From contig JAAFYY010000001.1 in the NCBI GenBank assembly GCA_014284505.1, positions 7,613,845 through 7,677,844 on the forward strand: DNA of 64,000 nucleotides, written 5' to 3'. Source of the stretch: Streptacidiphilus sp. 4-A2. GTDB lineage: Bacteria > Actinomycetota > Actinomycetes > Streptomycetales > Streptomycetaceae. The translations under genes and the position numbers were made by a program. The notes below the pieces were generated by a model, which made no database searches, was not told where the DNA came from, and was given only the letters and a program-made list of their open reading frames with translations. This document shows positions 31,189 through 40,623 of the stretch, piece after piece. Position 1 is the stretch's first letter. Each line of letters opens with the position of its first letter.

Positions 31189-32798
31189 ATGACTGACATC
31201 AGCACCAGCGCCGTGGCCGGTGAGCGGAACCCCGTTGCCGAGCCGGGCCCCCGTACCGCCGCCGACGCCGTCACGCCCAGCTGGTCGCCCGACTGGTGCG
31301 CGGGATCACCGCGGGGGAGCAGCCCACCATGGGCATCAGCCGCAGCCCCTTCACCGGCGAGGTGCTGGCCGAGGTCCCCGAGTCCACCGTCGAGGACGTC
31401 GCGACCGCCTTCGCCCGCGCCCGCGCCGCTCAGCGGCTCTGGGCCGCCCGCCCCGTGGCCGAGCGGACGCGTTCATGCTGCGCTTCCACGACCTGCTGCT
31501 CGACGCGCAGCAGCGGAGCTGCTCGACCTGATCCAGGCGGAGACCGGCAAGACCCGGCCCAGCCTTTCGAGGAGGTCACCGTCGCCGCGGTGGAGGCCCG
31601 GCACTACGCCCGCGCCGGGGCCAGGTACCTGCGCCCGCGGCGCAGGCTCGGCGGTCCCGGTGCTCACCCAGACCACCGAGGTGCGCCACCCAAGGGCGTG
31701 ATCGGCCAGATCTCCCCGTGGAACTACCGCTGGCGCTGTTCGCGGGCGACGCCCTGCCGGCTTTGTCGCCGGCAACGCGTGGTCACCAAGCCGACACGCA
31801 GACCACGCTGACCGCGCTGCGCACCCGCGAGCTGCTGATCGAGGCCGGGCTGCCGGCCGAGCTGTGGCAGATCGTGGTCGGTGACGGCCCGGTCGTCGGC
31901 CCGCCGTGGTTCGACCGCCCGACTACGTCTCCTTCACCGGCTCCACCCGTACCGGCCGCGAGGTGGCCCAGCGCGCCGCCGCCCGGCTGGTCGGCGCGTC
32001 CATGGAACTCGGCGGCAAGAACGCCATGCTGGTCCTCGCCGACGCCGACCTGGACAAGGCGGCGAGGGCGCGGTCCGGGCCTGCTTCTCCTCCGGGCCAG
32101 CTGTGCGTGTCGGTCGAGCGGCTGTTTTGTCGCCCGCGAGATCGCCGACGCCTTCCTGGACCGGTTCGCCGCCCGGACCAGGGCGATGCGTCTGGGCAAC
32201 ACCCTCGGCTGGGGAGCCGACATGGGCAGCCTGGTCTCCCAGCGCCAGCTGGACACGGTCACCCGCCATGTCGACGAGGCGGTCGGCAACGGCGCCAAGG
32301 TGCTCGCGGGCGGGCCGGGCCCGGCCCGACGTCGGCCCGCTCTTCTACGAGCCGACCATCCTCGACGGCGTGGACGCCGGCAGCGCGGTCTGCGCCGAGG
32401 AGACCTTCGGCCCGGTGGTCTCGGTCTACCGCTTCGACAGCGAGGACGAGGCGGTGGCCCAGGCCAACAGCACCCCCTACGGGCTGAACTCCAGCGTCTG
32501 GAGCCGCAGCGCGGCGCACGGGCGGCGGGTGGCGCTGCGGCTGCACTCCGGCACGGTCAACGTCAACGAGGGCTATGCCGCCGCCTACGGCAGCGTGGCC
32601 GCGCCGATGGGCGGCATGGGTGACTCCGGCCTCGGCCGCCGCCACGGCTCCGAGGGCATCCTCAAGTACACCGAGCCGCAGAGTGTCGCCGTGCAGCGAC
32701 TGCTGCCGCTGGCCCCCTCCTTCGGCATGGACGACCAGGGTTACGCCCGGCTGATGACCCGGGCCCTGGGCGCGCTGAAGACCTTCCGGGTGAAGTAA
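31189..32798 (+). CDS. gabD2: Succinate-semialdehyde dehydrogenase-type aldehyde dehydrogenase, heavily frame-broken
   Basis: NAD(P)-dependent oxidation of an aldehyde, by family succinic semialdehyde to succinate in GABA use. The ATG at 31189 has TACGCT ending 6 bases upstream (leaderless pattern). Blocks: ISPWNYRWRC (true text ISPWNYPL after a base change or shift), YVSFTGSTRTGREVAQ, catalytic Glu in MELGGKNAMLVLADADLDKA, catalytic Cys in GQLCVSVERL, CAEETFGPVVSVYRF, GTVNVNEGYAAAYGS. About 535 residues. At least ten frame breaks between 31280 and 32325, the worst-affected gene here; the last 450 bases are clean. A real decaying gene cannot be excluded, but the break type matches the essential genes nearby. 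Confidence 0.85.
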
Positions 32799-32809
32799 CC
32801 CGCGCCGGC

Positions 32810-32881
32810 GGCGCCCCGGCGCCCCGGCGCCCCGGCGCCCGGCGCCCCGGCGCCCCGGCGCCCCGGCGCCCCGGCGCCCCC
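32810..32881. repeat. Nine tandem copies of an 8-base GC-only repeat
   Basis: GGCGCCCC repeated nine times directly after the aldehyde dehydrogenase stop; the fourth copy has seven bases. Each unit holds the palindrome GGCGCC, so the array can fold on itself in many registers and may act as a terminator. Confidence 0.9.
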
Positions 32882-32962
32882 GGCCGCAGGCCCCGGGCCC
32901 GCGCCCGCACGACCGCACGGTTCAGGCACTGCCCGCAGATCCAAGGCGACAGGGAGCGACAG

Positions 32963-34782
32963 ATGGTGACGGAAGGCCAGGACGGGCCGGTGGCGGAGCC
33001 CGGCTACGACTACGACGTGGTCGTCGTCGGCTCCGGCTTCGGCGGCTCGGTCTCCGCGCTGCGGCTGACCGAGAAGGGGTACAAGGTCGCGGTGCTGGAG
33101 GCGGGCCGCCGGTTCACCCCGCAGACCCTGCCGAAGAACTCCTGGGACACCCGCAGCTTCCTCTGGGCCCCGGCACTCGGCCTGTACGGGATCCAGCGGA
33201 TCCATGTGCTGAAGAACGTGATGGTGCTCGGCGGCGCGGGTGTCGGCGGTGGTTCGCTGAACTACGCCAACACCCTCTACGTCCCGCCGAAGGCCTTCTT
33301 CCAGGACCCGCAGTGGAAGGAGATCACCGACTGGTCGGCGGAGCTGGCGCCCTTCTACGACCAGGCCCAGCGGATGCTGGGGGTGCGCACCAACCCCACG
33401 CTCACCCCCTCGGACGTGCACCTGCGGGCCTCCGCGGAGAAGCTCGGCTACGGCGACACCTTCCACCTGGCCCCGGTCGGGGTGTTCTTCGGCGACGGCC
33501 GGGACGCAAGCGCGGAGGGCGAGGACGGCCCCCGGGCGGACCCGGGCAGCGAGGTCGACGACCCGTACTTCGGCGGCGCCGGACCGCGCCGCCGGGCCTG
33601 CACCGAGTGCGGCGAGTGCATGACCGGCTGCCGCCACGGCGCCAAGAACATGCTCACCGAGAACTACCTCTACCTGGCCGAGCGCAACGGCGCCGAGATC
33701 GTCCCGATGACCACGGTGCTGCGGATCCGCGAGGACGGCGAGGGCTTCGCGGTGGACGTCCGGGCCACCGACGCCCGCTCGCGCAACCTCGCCAGGAGCG
33801 GCATGCGCACCATCCGGGCGCGCCGGGTGGTGCTCTCGGCCGGGACCTACGGCACCCAGAAGCTGCTGCACCGGCTGCGCGACCACCGGGTGCTGCCGCG
33901 GATCTCGGACCGTCTCGGCGAGCTGACCCGGACCAACTCCGAGGCGCTGGTGGGCGCGCTGACCACCGACCGGCGCTACGGCAGCCGGGTGGACTTCACC
34001 AAGGGGGTCGCCATCACCTCCTCGGTCCACCCGGACGAGCACACCCACATCGAGCCGGTGCGCTACGGCAAGGGCTCCAACGCCATGGGGCTGATGTCCA
34101 TCGTGCAGGTCACCGGTGAGGGCAAGCTGCCGCCGCTGCTGCGGTTCCTGGGCACCCTGGTGACCCGTCCGGATCTGGTGCTGCGGTCGCTGAACAAGCG
34201 CCGCTGGTCCGAACGGGTGATCATCGGCCTGGTGATGCAGTCGCTGGACAACTCGGTGGTCGTCTCGCGGAAGAAGTCCGGCCTCGGCAAGGGCACGCTG
34301 ACCTCGCGTCAGGGTCACGGCGCGCCCAACCCGACCTGGATCCCGGCGGCGGAGGAGTCCGCCCGGTCGGTCGCCGCCGAGATCAACGGCTTCCCCGGCA
34401 GCGTCGCCAGCGACGTGGTGGGCCGCACCCTGACCGCGCACTTCCTCGGCGGCTGCGTGATCGGCGACTCGCCCGAGACGGGGTGATCGACCCCTACCAG
34501 CGGCTCTACGGCTACCCGGGGATCACCGTTGCCGACGGTTCCCTCCGTCTCGGCGAACCTCGCGTCAACCCCTCGCTGACGATCACCGCGCAGACCGAGC
34601 GGGCCATGTCGATGTGGCCCAACAAGGGCGAGCCGGACCCGCGTCCGGCTCAGAACGAGCCCTACCGGCGGGTCGCCGCAGTGGTCCCGGAGCACCCGGC
34701 CGTGCCCGAGGGGGCTTTCGCAGCACTGCGGCTGCCGCTGCTTCCGGTACCCGGCATTCCGCCTAAGTCCCCATCGGCGTAA
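32963..34782 (+). CDS. GMC family oxidoreductase (cholesterol oxidase-like)
   Basis: FAD-dependent alcohol/sterol oxidoreductase; substrate unproven. The ATG at 32963 follows AGGGAGCGACAG. FAD loop YDVVVVGSGFGGSVSALRL, GMC block GGAGVGGGSLNYANTLYV, a four-Cys cluster CTECGECMTGCRHGAKN (possible metal or cluster site), and C-terminal GRTLTAHFLGGCVIGDSPETG then VIDPYQRLYGYPG. About 606 residues. One frame break near 34484. It resembles mycobacterial ChoD, which also sits near guaB3 in mycobacteria, so this is an old neighbourhood. Confidence 0.88.
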
Positions 34783-34859
34783 GCGAACTGAGTCGCTCGT
34801 CACATTCGAGCGAAAGCCTGTCGACGACCCGTTATGACAAGTACATTCCCGATCAGAAC

Positions 34860-34895
34860 CCGCCCGCGCCGACGGTAAACCGTTGTCGCGGGCGG
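34860..34895 (+). terminator. Hairpin after the GMC oxidoreductase
   Basis: Arms CCGCCCGCG and CGCGGGCGG outside, CGACGGT and ACCGTTG inside, one C/T mismatch, two-base loop: a 17-pair stem 77 bases past the stop. Confidence 0.8.
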
Positions 34896-35028
34896 TGTCG
34901 TGTCCGGCGCCGGACGTCGCGGATCCGGTGGCCGGGCGCGCTTCGTACCCGGTGGCCGCCGAACCTCCGGAAGCCCTGAACGCCGTGTGGGGCGAGGGGC
35001 CGGCCGGAGCGGGCGCGGGCGGGCATGC

Positions 35029-35062
35029 CAGAGGGCCCCGTGGGGGAAGACGGGGCCCTCTG
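35029..35062. terminator. Strong orphan hairpin
   Basis: Arms AGAGGGCCCCGT (35030-35041) and ACGGGGCCCTCT (35050-35061), 13 pairs with the flanking C-G, loop GGGGGAAG. No assigned gene ends at it on either strand. Confidence 0.7.
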
Positions 35063-35362
35063 ACGTGCATGCACGCGGCGCCAGGGCAGCGCCGGTGCTG
35101 CGGAAACGGCACCAGGGGGAGGGTGCCGTCGGCCAGTCGGTCGATGGCTCGGGCCGGTGGACCGGCCCGTCGCGTGGTTCGAGCGCTCGCGATGCTTCAG
35201 CTGCCCGCGTGCTTCGGGCGCCCGCGCGGTCGGCGCGCTCGGGTGCTCCGTGCGCTCGGGTGCTCCGGGTGCCTGTGCGTTTCCCGTGCATCGGAGCACA
35301 TGGGGCGCGTGTCGAGCTGCTTGCGCCCCCGAGCTGCGGCGGTGTGCCCATGTCAGCGCCAT

Positions 35363-35383
35363 TTCGTCACGCAACGTGACGAA
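35363..35383. promoter_or_regulatory. Perfect palindrome, candidate operator
   Basis: TTCGTCACG-CAA-CGTGACGAA, nine-base arms with a three-base centre: the geometry of a dimeric regulator site. I do not recognise the regulator. Confidence 0.45.
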
Positions 35384-35496
35384 TATGGCCGCCCGGTCGA
35401 ACGGGGACCGTCCTCGTGGGATCGGCGGCTCGCTGGGTGCCGCAGTGCCTGTGGTCCACCCCCTCACCAGCATCGTGGGGGATACGTACCGGTCTT

Positions 35497-35757
35497 TGCA
35501 AGCAGTTCGCCCGATATCGGCATAGTCGATTTCCCGGACCGGCCGACCGGGATCTTCGGCCGGACGACAGTCACGCTCCGCAAGGAGGCACGGTGGGTAG
35601 CGCGGCGCGACCATGCGCCGGTGGGCGGCCCGCAGGGCGCGGCCGGGCAGCTGTGCGGGGGGCGGGGCAGGTGGGCCCGGCGGGACGAGCGGGCGGGCGC
35701 CCAAAAGCGATCAGGGGTGGTTCGGAGGCCCGGCGTCCCAGGTTCCGAACCACCCCT
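35497..35757 (+). other. Possible small transcription unit
   Basis: TTGCAA (35497-35502) with a TA-rich GCATAGTC about 18 bases on, an excellent ribosome-binding site AAGGAGG (35582-35588) and a GTG at 35593, then a strong terminator (35713-35757). As read, the GTG frame has no stop before the terminator and is Gly/Arg/Ala-rich. Either a frame error hides a peptide of about 40 residues or this is a small RNA. Confidence 0.3.
35713..35757 (+). terminator. Terminator hairpin
   Basis: Perfect 14-base arms AGGGGTGGTTCGGA (35713-35726) and TCCGAACCACCCCT (35744-35757), 17-base loop, followed by TCACTT. Confidence 0.75.
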
Positions 35758-36031
35758 TCACTTCAGTCACGGCCGGGTCGCTGTCCCCTGCTGACCGGCC
35801 GAAGCACCGACGCGAGGTCCCACGACGCGCCGGGATACCGGCACGTCTCATCGCTTCGGCGGACTGTTCTGCACACTCCACGCGTGGTCCTGCCTGCCGT
35901 GCGGAACCCCGGATACGGAAGGGGCGGGCGTACGTCCCTGGCGGAGACACGAGCCCAGCACGGTCAATCGGCACAACGATTCTGCTGACCGGGGGTCACG
36001 CCGGATCGGCCGTGGCGAACGGGTGAAGCGC

Positions 36032-36037
36032 TATGCT
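36032..36037 (+). promoter_or_regulatory. -10 element of the aroQ leader
   Basis: TATGCT ends 7 bases before the leader-peptide ATG, a spacing expected for leaderless transcripts. No clear -35. Confidence 0.5.
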
Positions 36038-36044
36038 GGTGCCC

Positions 36045-36116
36045 ATGTTCGCTGCGGCATACGTCTTTAGCTATGGCACCGGAGGCTCCGGTCGCCATGC
36101 TGATGCCGCCTGCTGA
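36045..36116 (+). CDS. Candidate aromatic leader peptide for chorismate mutase
   Basis: A 23-codon ORF, ATG 36045 to TGA 36114-36116. It opens MFAAAYVFSYGTGGSG and so packs two Phe and two Tyr into its first ten codons, including TTT and TAT, both rare at this G+C content. A self-complementary ACCGGAGGCTCCGGT lies inside it, a strong terminator follows 23 bases after its stop, and then comes the chorismate mutase gene, whose pathway makes Phe and Tyr. The layout fits transcription attenuation. No database match was checked. Confidence 0.6.
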   Translation: MFAAAYVFSYGTGGSGRHADAAC

Positions 36117-36138
36117 ACACCCACGAACAGGCATCGCA

Positions 36139-36171
36139 CAAGCGCCCCGGGCCACTGGCCCGGGGCGCTTG
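36139..36171 (+). terminator. Leader terminator (candidate attenuator)
   Basis: Perfect 15-base arms CAAGCGCCCCGGGCC and GGCCCGGGGCGCTTG around ACT, followed by CTGTTT. It lies between the leader peptide and the chorismate mutase start, so it must be read through for expression. Confidence 0.88.
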
Positions 36172-36217
36172 CTGTTTCCCGGGCCGGAGGCTCCCCGACA
36201 GGGAGGAAACCCCAGCC

Positions 36218-36621
36218 ATGAACAACACCCGACCCGCCGCCGACCCCGCGCCCGCCCGGCCGCCGCCGACCCCGCCGCCCGCCCGGCCGCCGCCGAGCCC
36301 GCCGCCGACTCCGCCAGCGACTCGGCCGCCGACTCCGCCACGGACCGCACCGCCGACCGCACCGCTGCCGTCATCGCCCAGGCCCGCAGCCGCATCGACG
36401 AACTGGACCGGCAGATCATCGCCCTGATCCGCAGCCGGACGGCGGTCTCCGCCGAGGTCCAGGCCGCCCGCATCGCCGGGGGCGGCGCCAGGGTCTCGCT
36501 GGCCCGCGAGCTGGAGATCCTCGCCCGCTACCGGGCCGAGCTCGGGCCCCAGGGCACCGAGGTCGCCATGCAGCTGCTGGAGCTCTGCCGGGGCCGGGCC
36601 GGCGCCGCCCGCACCGCCTGA
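36218..36621 (+). CDS. aroQ: Chorismate mutase, AroQ class
   Basis: Converts chorismate to prephenate, the branch to Phe and Tyr. The ATG at 36218 has GGAGGAAACC upstream. After a Pro/Ala/Asp/Ser-rich N-terminus of about 50 residues comes the helical domain: [52 protein letters not shown]. The Arg and Lys/Arg positions of the AroQ site are visible. About 134 residues. One frame break near 36255 in a GC run. Probably alone in its transcript behind the attenuator-like leader. Confidence 0.88.
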
Positions 36622-36829
36622 GCAGCGCCCGCACACCCGCCCGCGCAGCGCCGCACACCCGCCCGCGCCTGCCGGTACGCCCGCCTGCGCCGGCCCGTCC
36701 GCCGGTCCCGGCGCCGCCGTACGCCCGCGACCAGGACGTCCGCCGATGCCCGGCGGGCGTCCGTCCGGGCGGCCGGTACCATGGGGGCAACCCTTCTTGA
36801 CCCCCACCGCACCGCCGGAAGGCCGCCCA

Positions 36830-38435
36830 GTGGCATCAGCGACCCCCGACCACCAGCCGACGACTCCGGAGTCGGAAGGCGCCGTCCTCGTCGTCGACTT
36901 CGGCGCCCAGTACGCGCAGCTCATCGCCCGCCGGGTCCGTGAGGCCCGGGTCTACAGCGAGATCGTCCCGTCCACCACGCCGGTGGCCGAGATGCTGGCC
37001 AAGCGGCCCAAGGCGATCATCCTCTCCGGTGGCCCGTCCTCCGTCTACGAGAACGGCGCCCCCGCGCTCGACAGCGCGCTGTTCGAGGCCGGGGTTCCGG
37101 TCTTCGGCATGTGCTACGGCTTCCAGCTGATGGCCCAGGCCCTCGGCGGCACCGTCGACAACAGCGGTGCGCGCGAGTACGGCCGTACCGCGCTGACCGT
37201 CTCCCAGCCCGGGTCGACCCTGTTCGCGGGTACCCCGGAGGAGCAGTCGGTGTGGATGTCGCACGGCGACGCCTGCTCCGCCGCGCCTCCCGGGTTCACC
37301 GTCACCGCCTCCACCGGGGTCGTGCCGGTCGCCGCCTTCGAGGACGACCAGCGCAAGCTCTACGGCGTCCAGTACCACCCCGAGGTGATGCACTCCACCC
37401 ACGGCCAGGCGGTGCTGGAGCACTTCCTGTACCGGGGCGCGGGCATCGCTCCCGACTGGACCACCACCAACGTGGTCGAGGAGCAGGTCGCGCTGATCAA
37501 GGCGCAGGTCGGCGACAAGCGCGCGATCTGCGGCCTGTCCGGCGGCGTGGACTCGGCGGTTGCCGCCGCCCTCGTCCAGCGGGCCATCGGCGACCAGCTG
37601 ACCTGCGTCTATGTCGACCACGGGCTGATGCGCAAGGGCGAGTCCGAGCAGGTCGAGAAGGACTTCCGTGGCGGCCACCGGCGTCAAGCTGAAGGTCGTC
37701 GACGCCGAGGAGCGCTTCCTGACCGCGCTCGCCGGTGTGTCCGACCCGGAGCAGAAGCGCAAGATCATCGGCCGGGAGTTCATCCGGGTCTTCGAGCAGG
37801 CCGCCAGCGAGATCGTGGCCGAGGCCGGCGCCGACGGCGCGTCGGTCGAGTTCCTGGTCCAGGGCACGCTCTACCCGGACGTGGTCGAGTCCGGCGGCGG
37901 CACCGGCACCGCCAACATCAAGTCCCACCACAACGTCGGCGGTCTGCCCGAGGACCTCCAGTTCCAGCTGGTCGAGCCGCTGCGCAAGCTGTTCAAGGAC
38001 GAGGTCCGGCAGGTCGGCGCGGAGCTCGGGCTGCCCGACGAGATCGTCCACCGCCAGCCGTTCCCCGGCCCCGGCCTGGGCATCCGGATCGTCGGCGAGG
38101 TCACCAAGGAGCGCCTGGACCTGCTCCGCGAGGCCGACGCCATCGCCCGCGCCGAGCTGACCGCGGCCGGCCTGGACCGCAGCATCTGGCAGTGCCCGGT
38201 GGTCCTGCTCGCGGACGTCCGCTCGGTCGGCGTCCAGGGCGACGGCCGGACCTACGGCCACCCGATCGTGCTGCGCCCGGTCTCCTCCGAGGACGCCATG
38301 ACCGCCGACTGGTCCCGGGTGCCCTACGAGGTGCTGGCGCACATCTCCACCCGCATCACCAACGAGGTCCCCGACGTCAACCGGGTCGTGCTGGACGTCA
38401 CCAGCAAGCCCCCGGGCACCATCGAGTGGGAGTAA
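36830..38435 (+). CDS. guaA: GMP synthase (glutamine-hydrolysing)
   Basis: Makes GMP from XMP, glutamine and ATP. The GTG at 36830 has GGAAGG upstream. Glutaminase domain: [20 protein letters not shown], the nucleophile Cys in [13 protein letters not shown], and the His-Glu pair in [12 protein letters not shown]. The ATP pyrophosphatase loop is [14 protein letters not shown], and the C-terminal dimer domain ends [13 protein letters not shown]. About 535 residues. One frame break near 37665, where a base seems added (VEKDF then [11 protein letters not shown]). Completes the guanine pathway with guaB 15 kb upstream. Confidence 0.96.
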
Positions 38436-38454
38436 CCCTCCCGCACAGCGTCAA

Positions 38455-38493
38455 CAGTGCCGTCACCCGATACTCCCTCGGGTGACGGCGCTG
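38455..38493 (+). terminator. guaA terminator
   Basis: Arms CAGTGCCGTCACCCGA (38455-38470) and TCGGGTGACGGCGCTG (38478-38493), one mismatch (T-G pair), seven-base loop, 20 bases after the stop. Confidence 0.85.
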
Positions 38494-38552
38494 CCGTTTC
38501 CGGGCATCTACGCTGGGGGACGACAAGGATTCCGGGCATGGGAGGAAACCTG

Positions 38553-39158
38553 ATGACCGCCGAACCGATCGACGAGGTTGACCGGCTGTCCATCCCCGCC
38601 TGGCTGAGGCCGCCGATCGATGGCTTCACCACTGACTATTTCCTGAAGATGGACGGCCTCCCGCCGCATACCGAGTTGATCGACGGGAGCCTGGTCTTCG
38701 TGAGCCCGCAGCGGGATTTCCACAGCATCGTGATTGACCTGCTGACGGCGGGGTTGCGCCGGTCGGTCCCCGAGCACCTCCGGGTCCGGCGGGAGATGAG
38801 TGTGGTGCTCAGCGAGCGCAACTGCCCAGAGCCCGACGTTCTGGTGGTTCGGGCTGAGGGGGTCACCTCGCGGGAACAGACCTCTTACCAGGTGGCAGAT
38901 GTGATCCTGGCGGTCGAAGTGGTCTCGCCCAGCTCGGAGGTGCGGGACCGTGAGCGTAAGCCGCAGCTCTATGCCAAAGCGGGTATCCACCACCTCTGGC
39001 GCGTCGAGCTGGGTGACGACGCACGTCCGGTGGTTTATGTCTACGAGCTGGACGAGTCGACACACGCCTACGGATTGGTCGGCATCCACCACGACCGGCT
39101 CAAGCTCGGCTGGCCCTACGCCATCGACATCGACCTCGCCGAGGTGGACCGGCTCTAG
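38553..39158 (+). CDS. Uma2 family endonuclease-fold protein (second copy)
   Basis: The ATG at 38553 is behind GGGAGGAAACCTG. PD-(D/E)XK-fold blocks: PEPDVLVVRAEG, ILAVEVVSPSSEVRDRERKP with Glu and Lys of the site, QLYAKAGIHHLWRVE. 201 residues, intact. The two Uma2 genes are only distantly alike (different spacing around the core), so they are not a recent duplication. TACGCT 41 bases upstream may be its -10. Function unknown. Confidence 0.85.
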   Translation: MTAEPIDEVDRLSIPAWLRPPIDGFTTDYFLKMDGLPPHTELIDGSLVFVSPQRDFHSIVIDLLTAGLRRSVPEHLRVRREMSVVLSERNCPEPDVLVVRAEGVTSREQTSYQVADVILAVEVVSPSSEVRDRERKPQLYAKAGIHHLWRVELGDDARPVVYVYELDESTHAYGLVGIHHDRLKLGWPYAIDIDLAEVDRL

Positions 39159-39236
39159 GCGGGGACCTCTGGCCAACCGCGCTACCGGGGAGTAGCTTCC
39201 AGGACGAGGACAACGCCCGCGCCGAGGAGAGCTGCG

Positions 39237-40026
39237 ATGACCAACCCCCGCCCGAGCCGGTACCCATGGACCAGCTGCAGTTCGCGCTGCCGCAGAAGTT
39301 CGAGACGGTCGAGGAGGAGCGGCGGCACCGGAAGGAGCGGCTGGTCGCGGCGCTGCGGCTGTTCGGCCGGTTCGGCTTCGAGGAGGGCGTCGCCGGGCAC
39401 ATCACCGCCCGCGACCCGGAGTGGACGGACCACTTCTGGGTGAACCCCTTCGGCATGTCCTTCAAGCACATCAAGGTCAGCGACCTGATCCTGGTCAACC
39501 ACGAGGGCCAGGTGGTGGACGGCCGCCACCACGTGAACCAGGCCGCCTTCGCGATCCACGCGCAGGTGCACGCCGCCCGCCCGGACGTCGTCGCGGCGGC
39601 GCACAGCCACTCCCGCACGGCAAGACGCTGTCCTCGCTGGGCGAGCTGCTGGAGCCGCTCACACAGGACGTCTGCGCCTTCTACGAGGACCACGCGCTCT
39701 TCGACGACTACACCGGCGTGGTGCTGGACGCCGAGGAGGGCCGCCGCATCGCCACCGCGCTGGCCGGCCACAAGGCCGTCATCCTGCGCAACCACGGCCT
39801 GCTGACCGTGGGCGACAGTGTGGACGCCGCCGCCTGGTGGTTCATCACCATGGAGCGCTCCTGCCAGGTCCAGCTGCTGGCCAAGGCCGCCGGGAAGCCG
39901 GTGCACATCACCCACGAGAACGCCCTGCTGACCCGGGAGCAGCTGGGCAACGACCTGGTCGCCTGGATCAACTACCAGCCGCTCTACCAGCAGATCATCC
40001 GCACCGAGCCCGACCTGTTCGACTAG
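39237..40026 (+). CDS. Class II aldolase/adducin family protein
   Basis: Zinc-dependent aldolase fold (fuculose-phosphate aldolase-like). The ATG at 39237 has GAGGAGAGC upstream; a base must be restored near 39248 to join it to MDQLQFALPQKFETVEEER. Blocks: FGFEEGVAGHITARDPE, FWVNPFGMSFKHIKVSDLIL, VVAAAHSHS (zinc His pair), AVILRNHGLLTVGDS. Second frame break near 39617. About 264 residues. Substrate unknown. Confidence 0.88.
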
Positions 40027-40143
40027 CCGCCGCAGCCTCCCCCCTCTGCTCGCCGAACGCTCGCTGAACCTGCCGTCCGCCGGACGCGTAGAGCTGTGCG
40101 ACGCACGCCCGTGCGGTCGGCGGCCGAGCAGGGGAGCACAGCG

Positions 40144-40623
40144 ATGGCGGAGCAGGAGAGCGGATGGCAGGCGCTCGGCAGGCGGTACGCGCTGCTGCCG
40201 CTGCGGATGTTCCTGGGGTCACCTTTGTCTACGCGGGCCTGGACAAGCTGACCGACCCTCACTATCTGCACGGCCTCGGCGATCCACTGTCCTTCGCGGC
40301 GATGACCCAGGGCGTCCGTTCCAGCAGCCCGATCGGGCCGCTGCTGGGGCTGGCGCTGCACGCGCCGACGGCGGTCGCCCTGGCCGTTGCCCTGGGCGAG
40401 CTGGCGGTGGGCCTGGGCGCGCTGCTGGGGCTGCTGGGGCGGGTGGCGGCGCTGGGCGGGCGCTGCTGAACCTGAGCTTCTACCTCACCGTCAGCTGGCA
40501 GGTCACGCCCTACTACCTGGGCAACGACCTGATCTATCTGCTGGCCTGGCTGCCGTTCGTGCTGGCCGGCACGCCCTATCTGTCGGTGGACTCCTGGTGG
40601 GCCGCCCGATGTCCGACCGCTGA
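40144..40623 (+). CDS. DoxX family membrane protein
   Basis: Four-helix membrane protein; DoxX relatives link to thiol redox or quinone-linked reactions. The ATG at 40144 has GGGAGCACAG upstream. N-terminal LLPLRMFLGVTFVYAGLDKL is the family signature; helices continue through PLLGLALHAPTAVALAV, GELAVGLGALLGLLGRVAAL and NDLIYLLAWLPFVLAG. About 160 residues. Frame breaks near 40217 and 40465. The stop is followed by a TGAC-rich repeat tract. Confidence 0.85.

Larger units (their letters stand above)
34783..36031. other. 1.25-kb stretch without a convincing gene
   Basis: Open frames exist on both strands but none has the codon bias or protein-like composition of its neighbours. Contents: the GMC terminator (34860-34895), a second hairpin (35029-35062), a 16-base direct repeat GCGCTCGGGTGCTCCG twice (about 35234-35266), a perfect palindrome (35363-35383), a possible small transcription unit (35497-35757) and unassigned DNA to 36031. 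Frame-breaking errors could hide a short minus-strand gene between 35063 and 35351. Confidence 0.5.

Noticed and set aside
31189-32798. Aldehyde dehydrogenase as a true pseudogene
   Set aside because: It has the highest number of frame breaks, but their type equals those in essential genes nearby and all catalytic residues remain, so decay is not shown.
34853-35794. Overlapping open frames on both strands in the gene-poor island
   Set aside because: They run straight through strong terminator hairpins, contain no recognisable fold, and lack good ribosome-binding sites except the GTG at 35593, which is listed separately.
37650-37690. Programmed frameshift in guaA
   Set aside because: No slippery heptamer or downstream structure; an added C fits the general error pattern.
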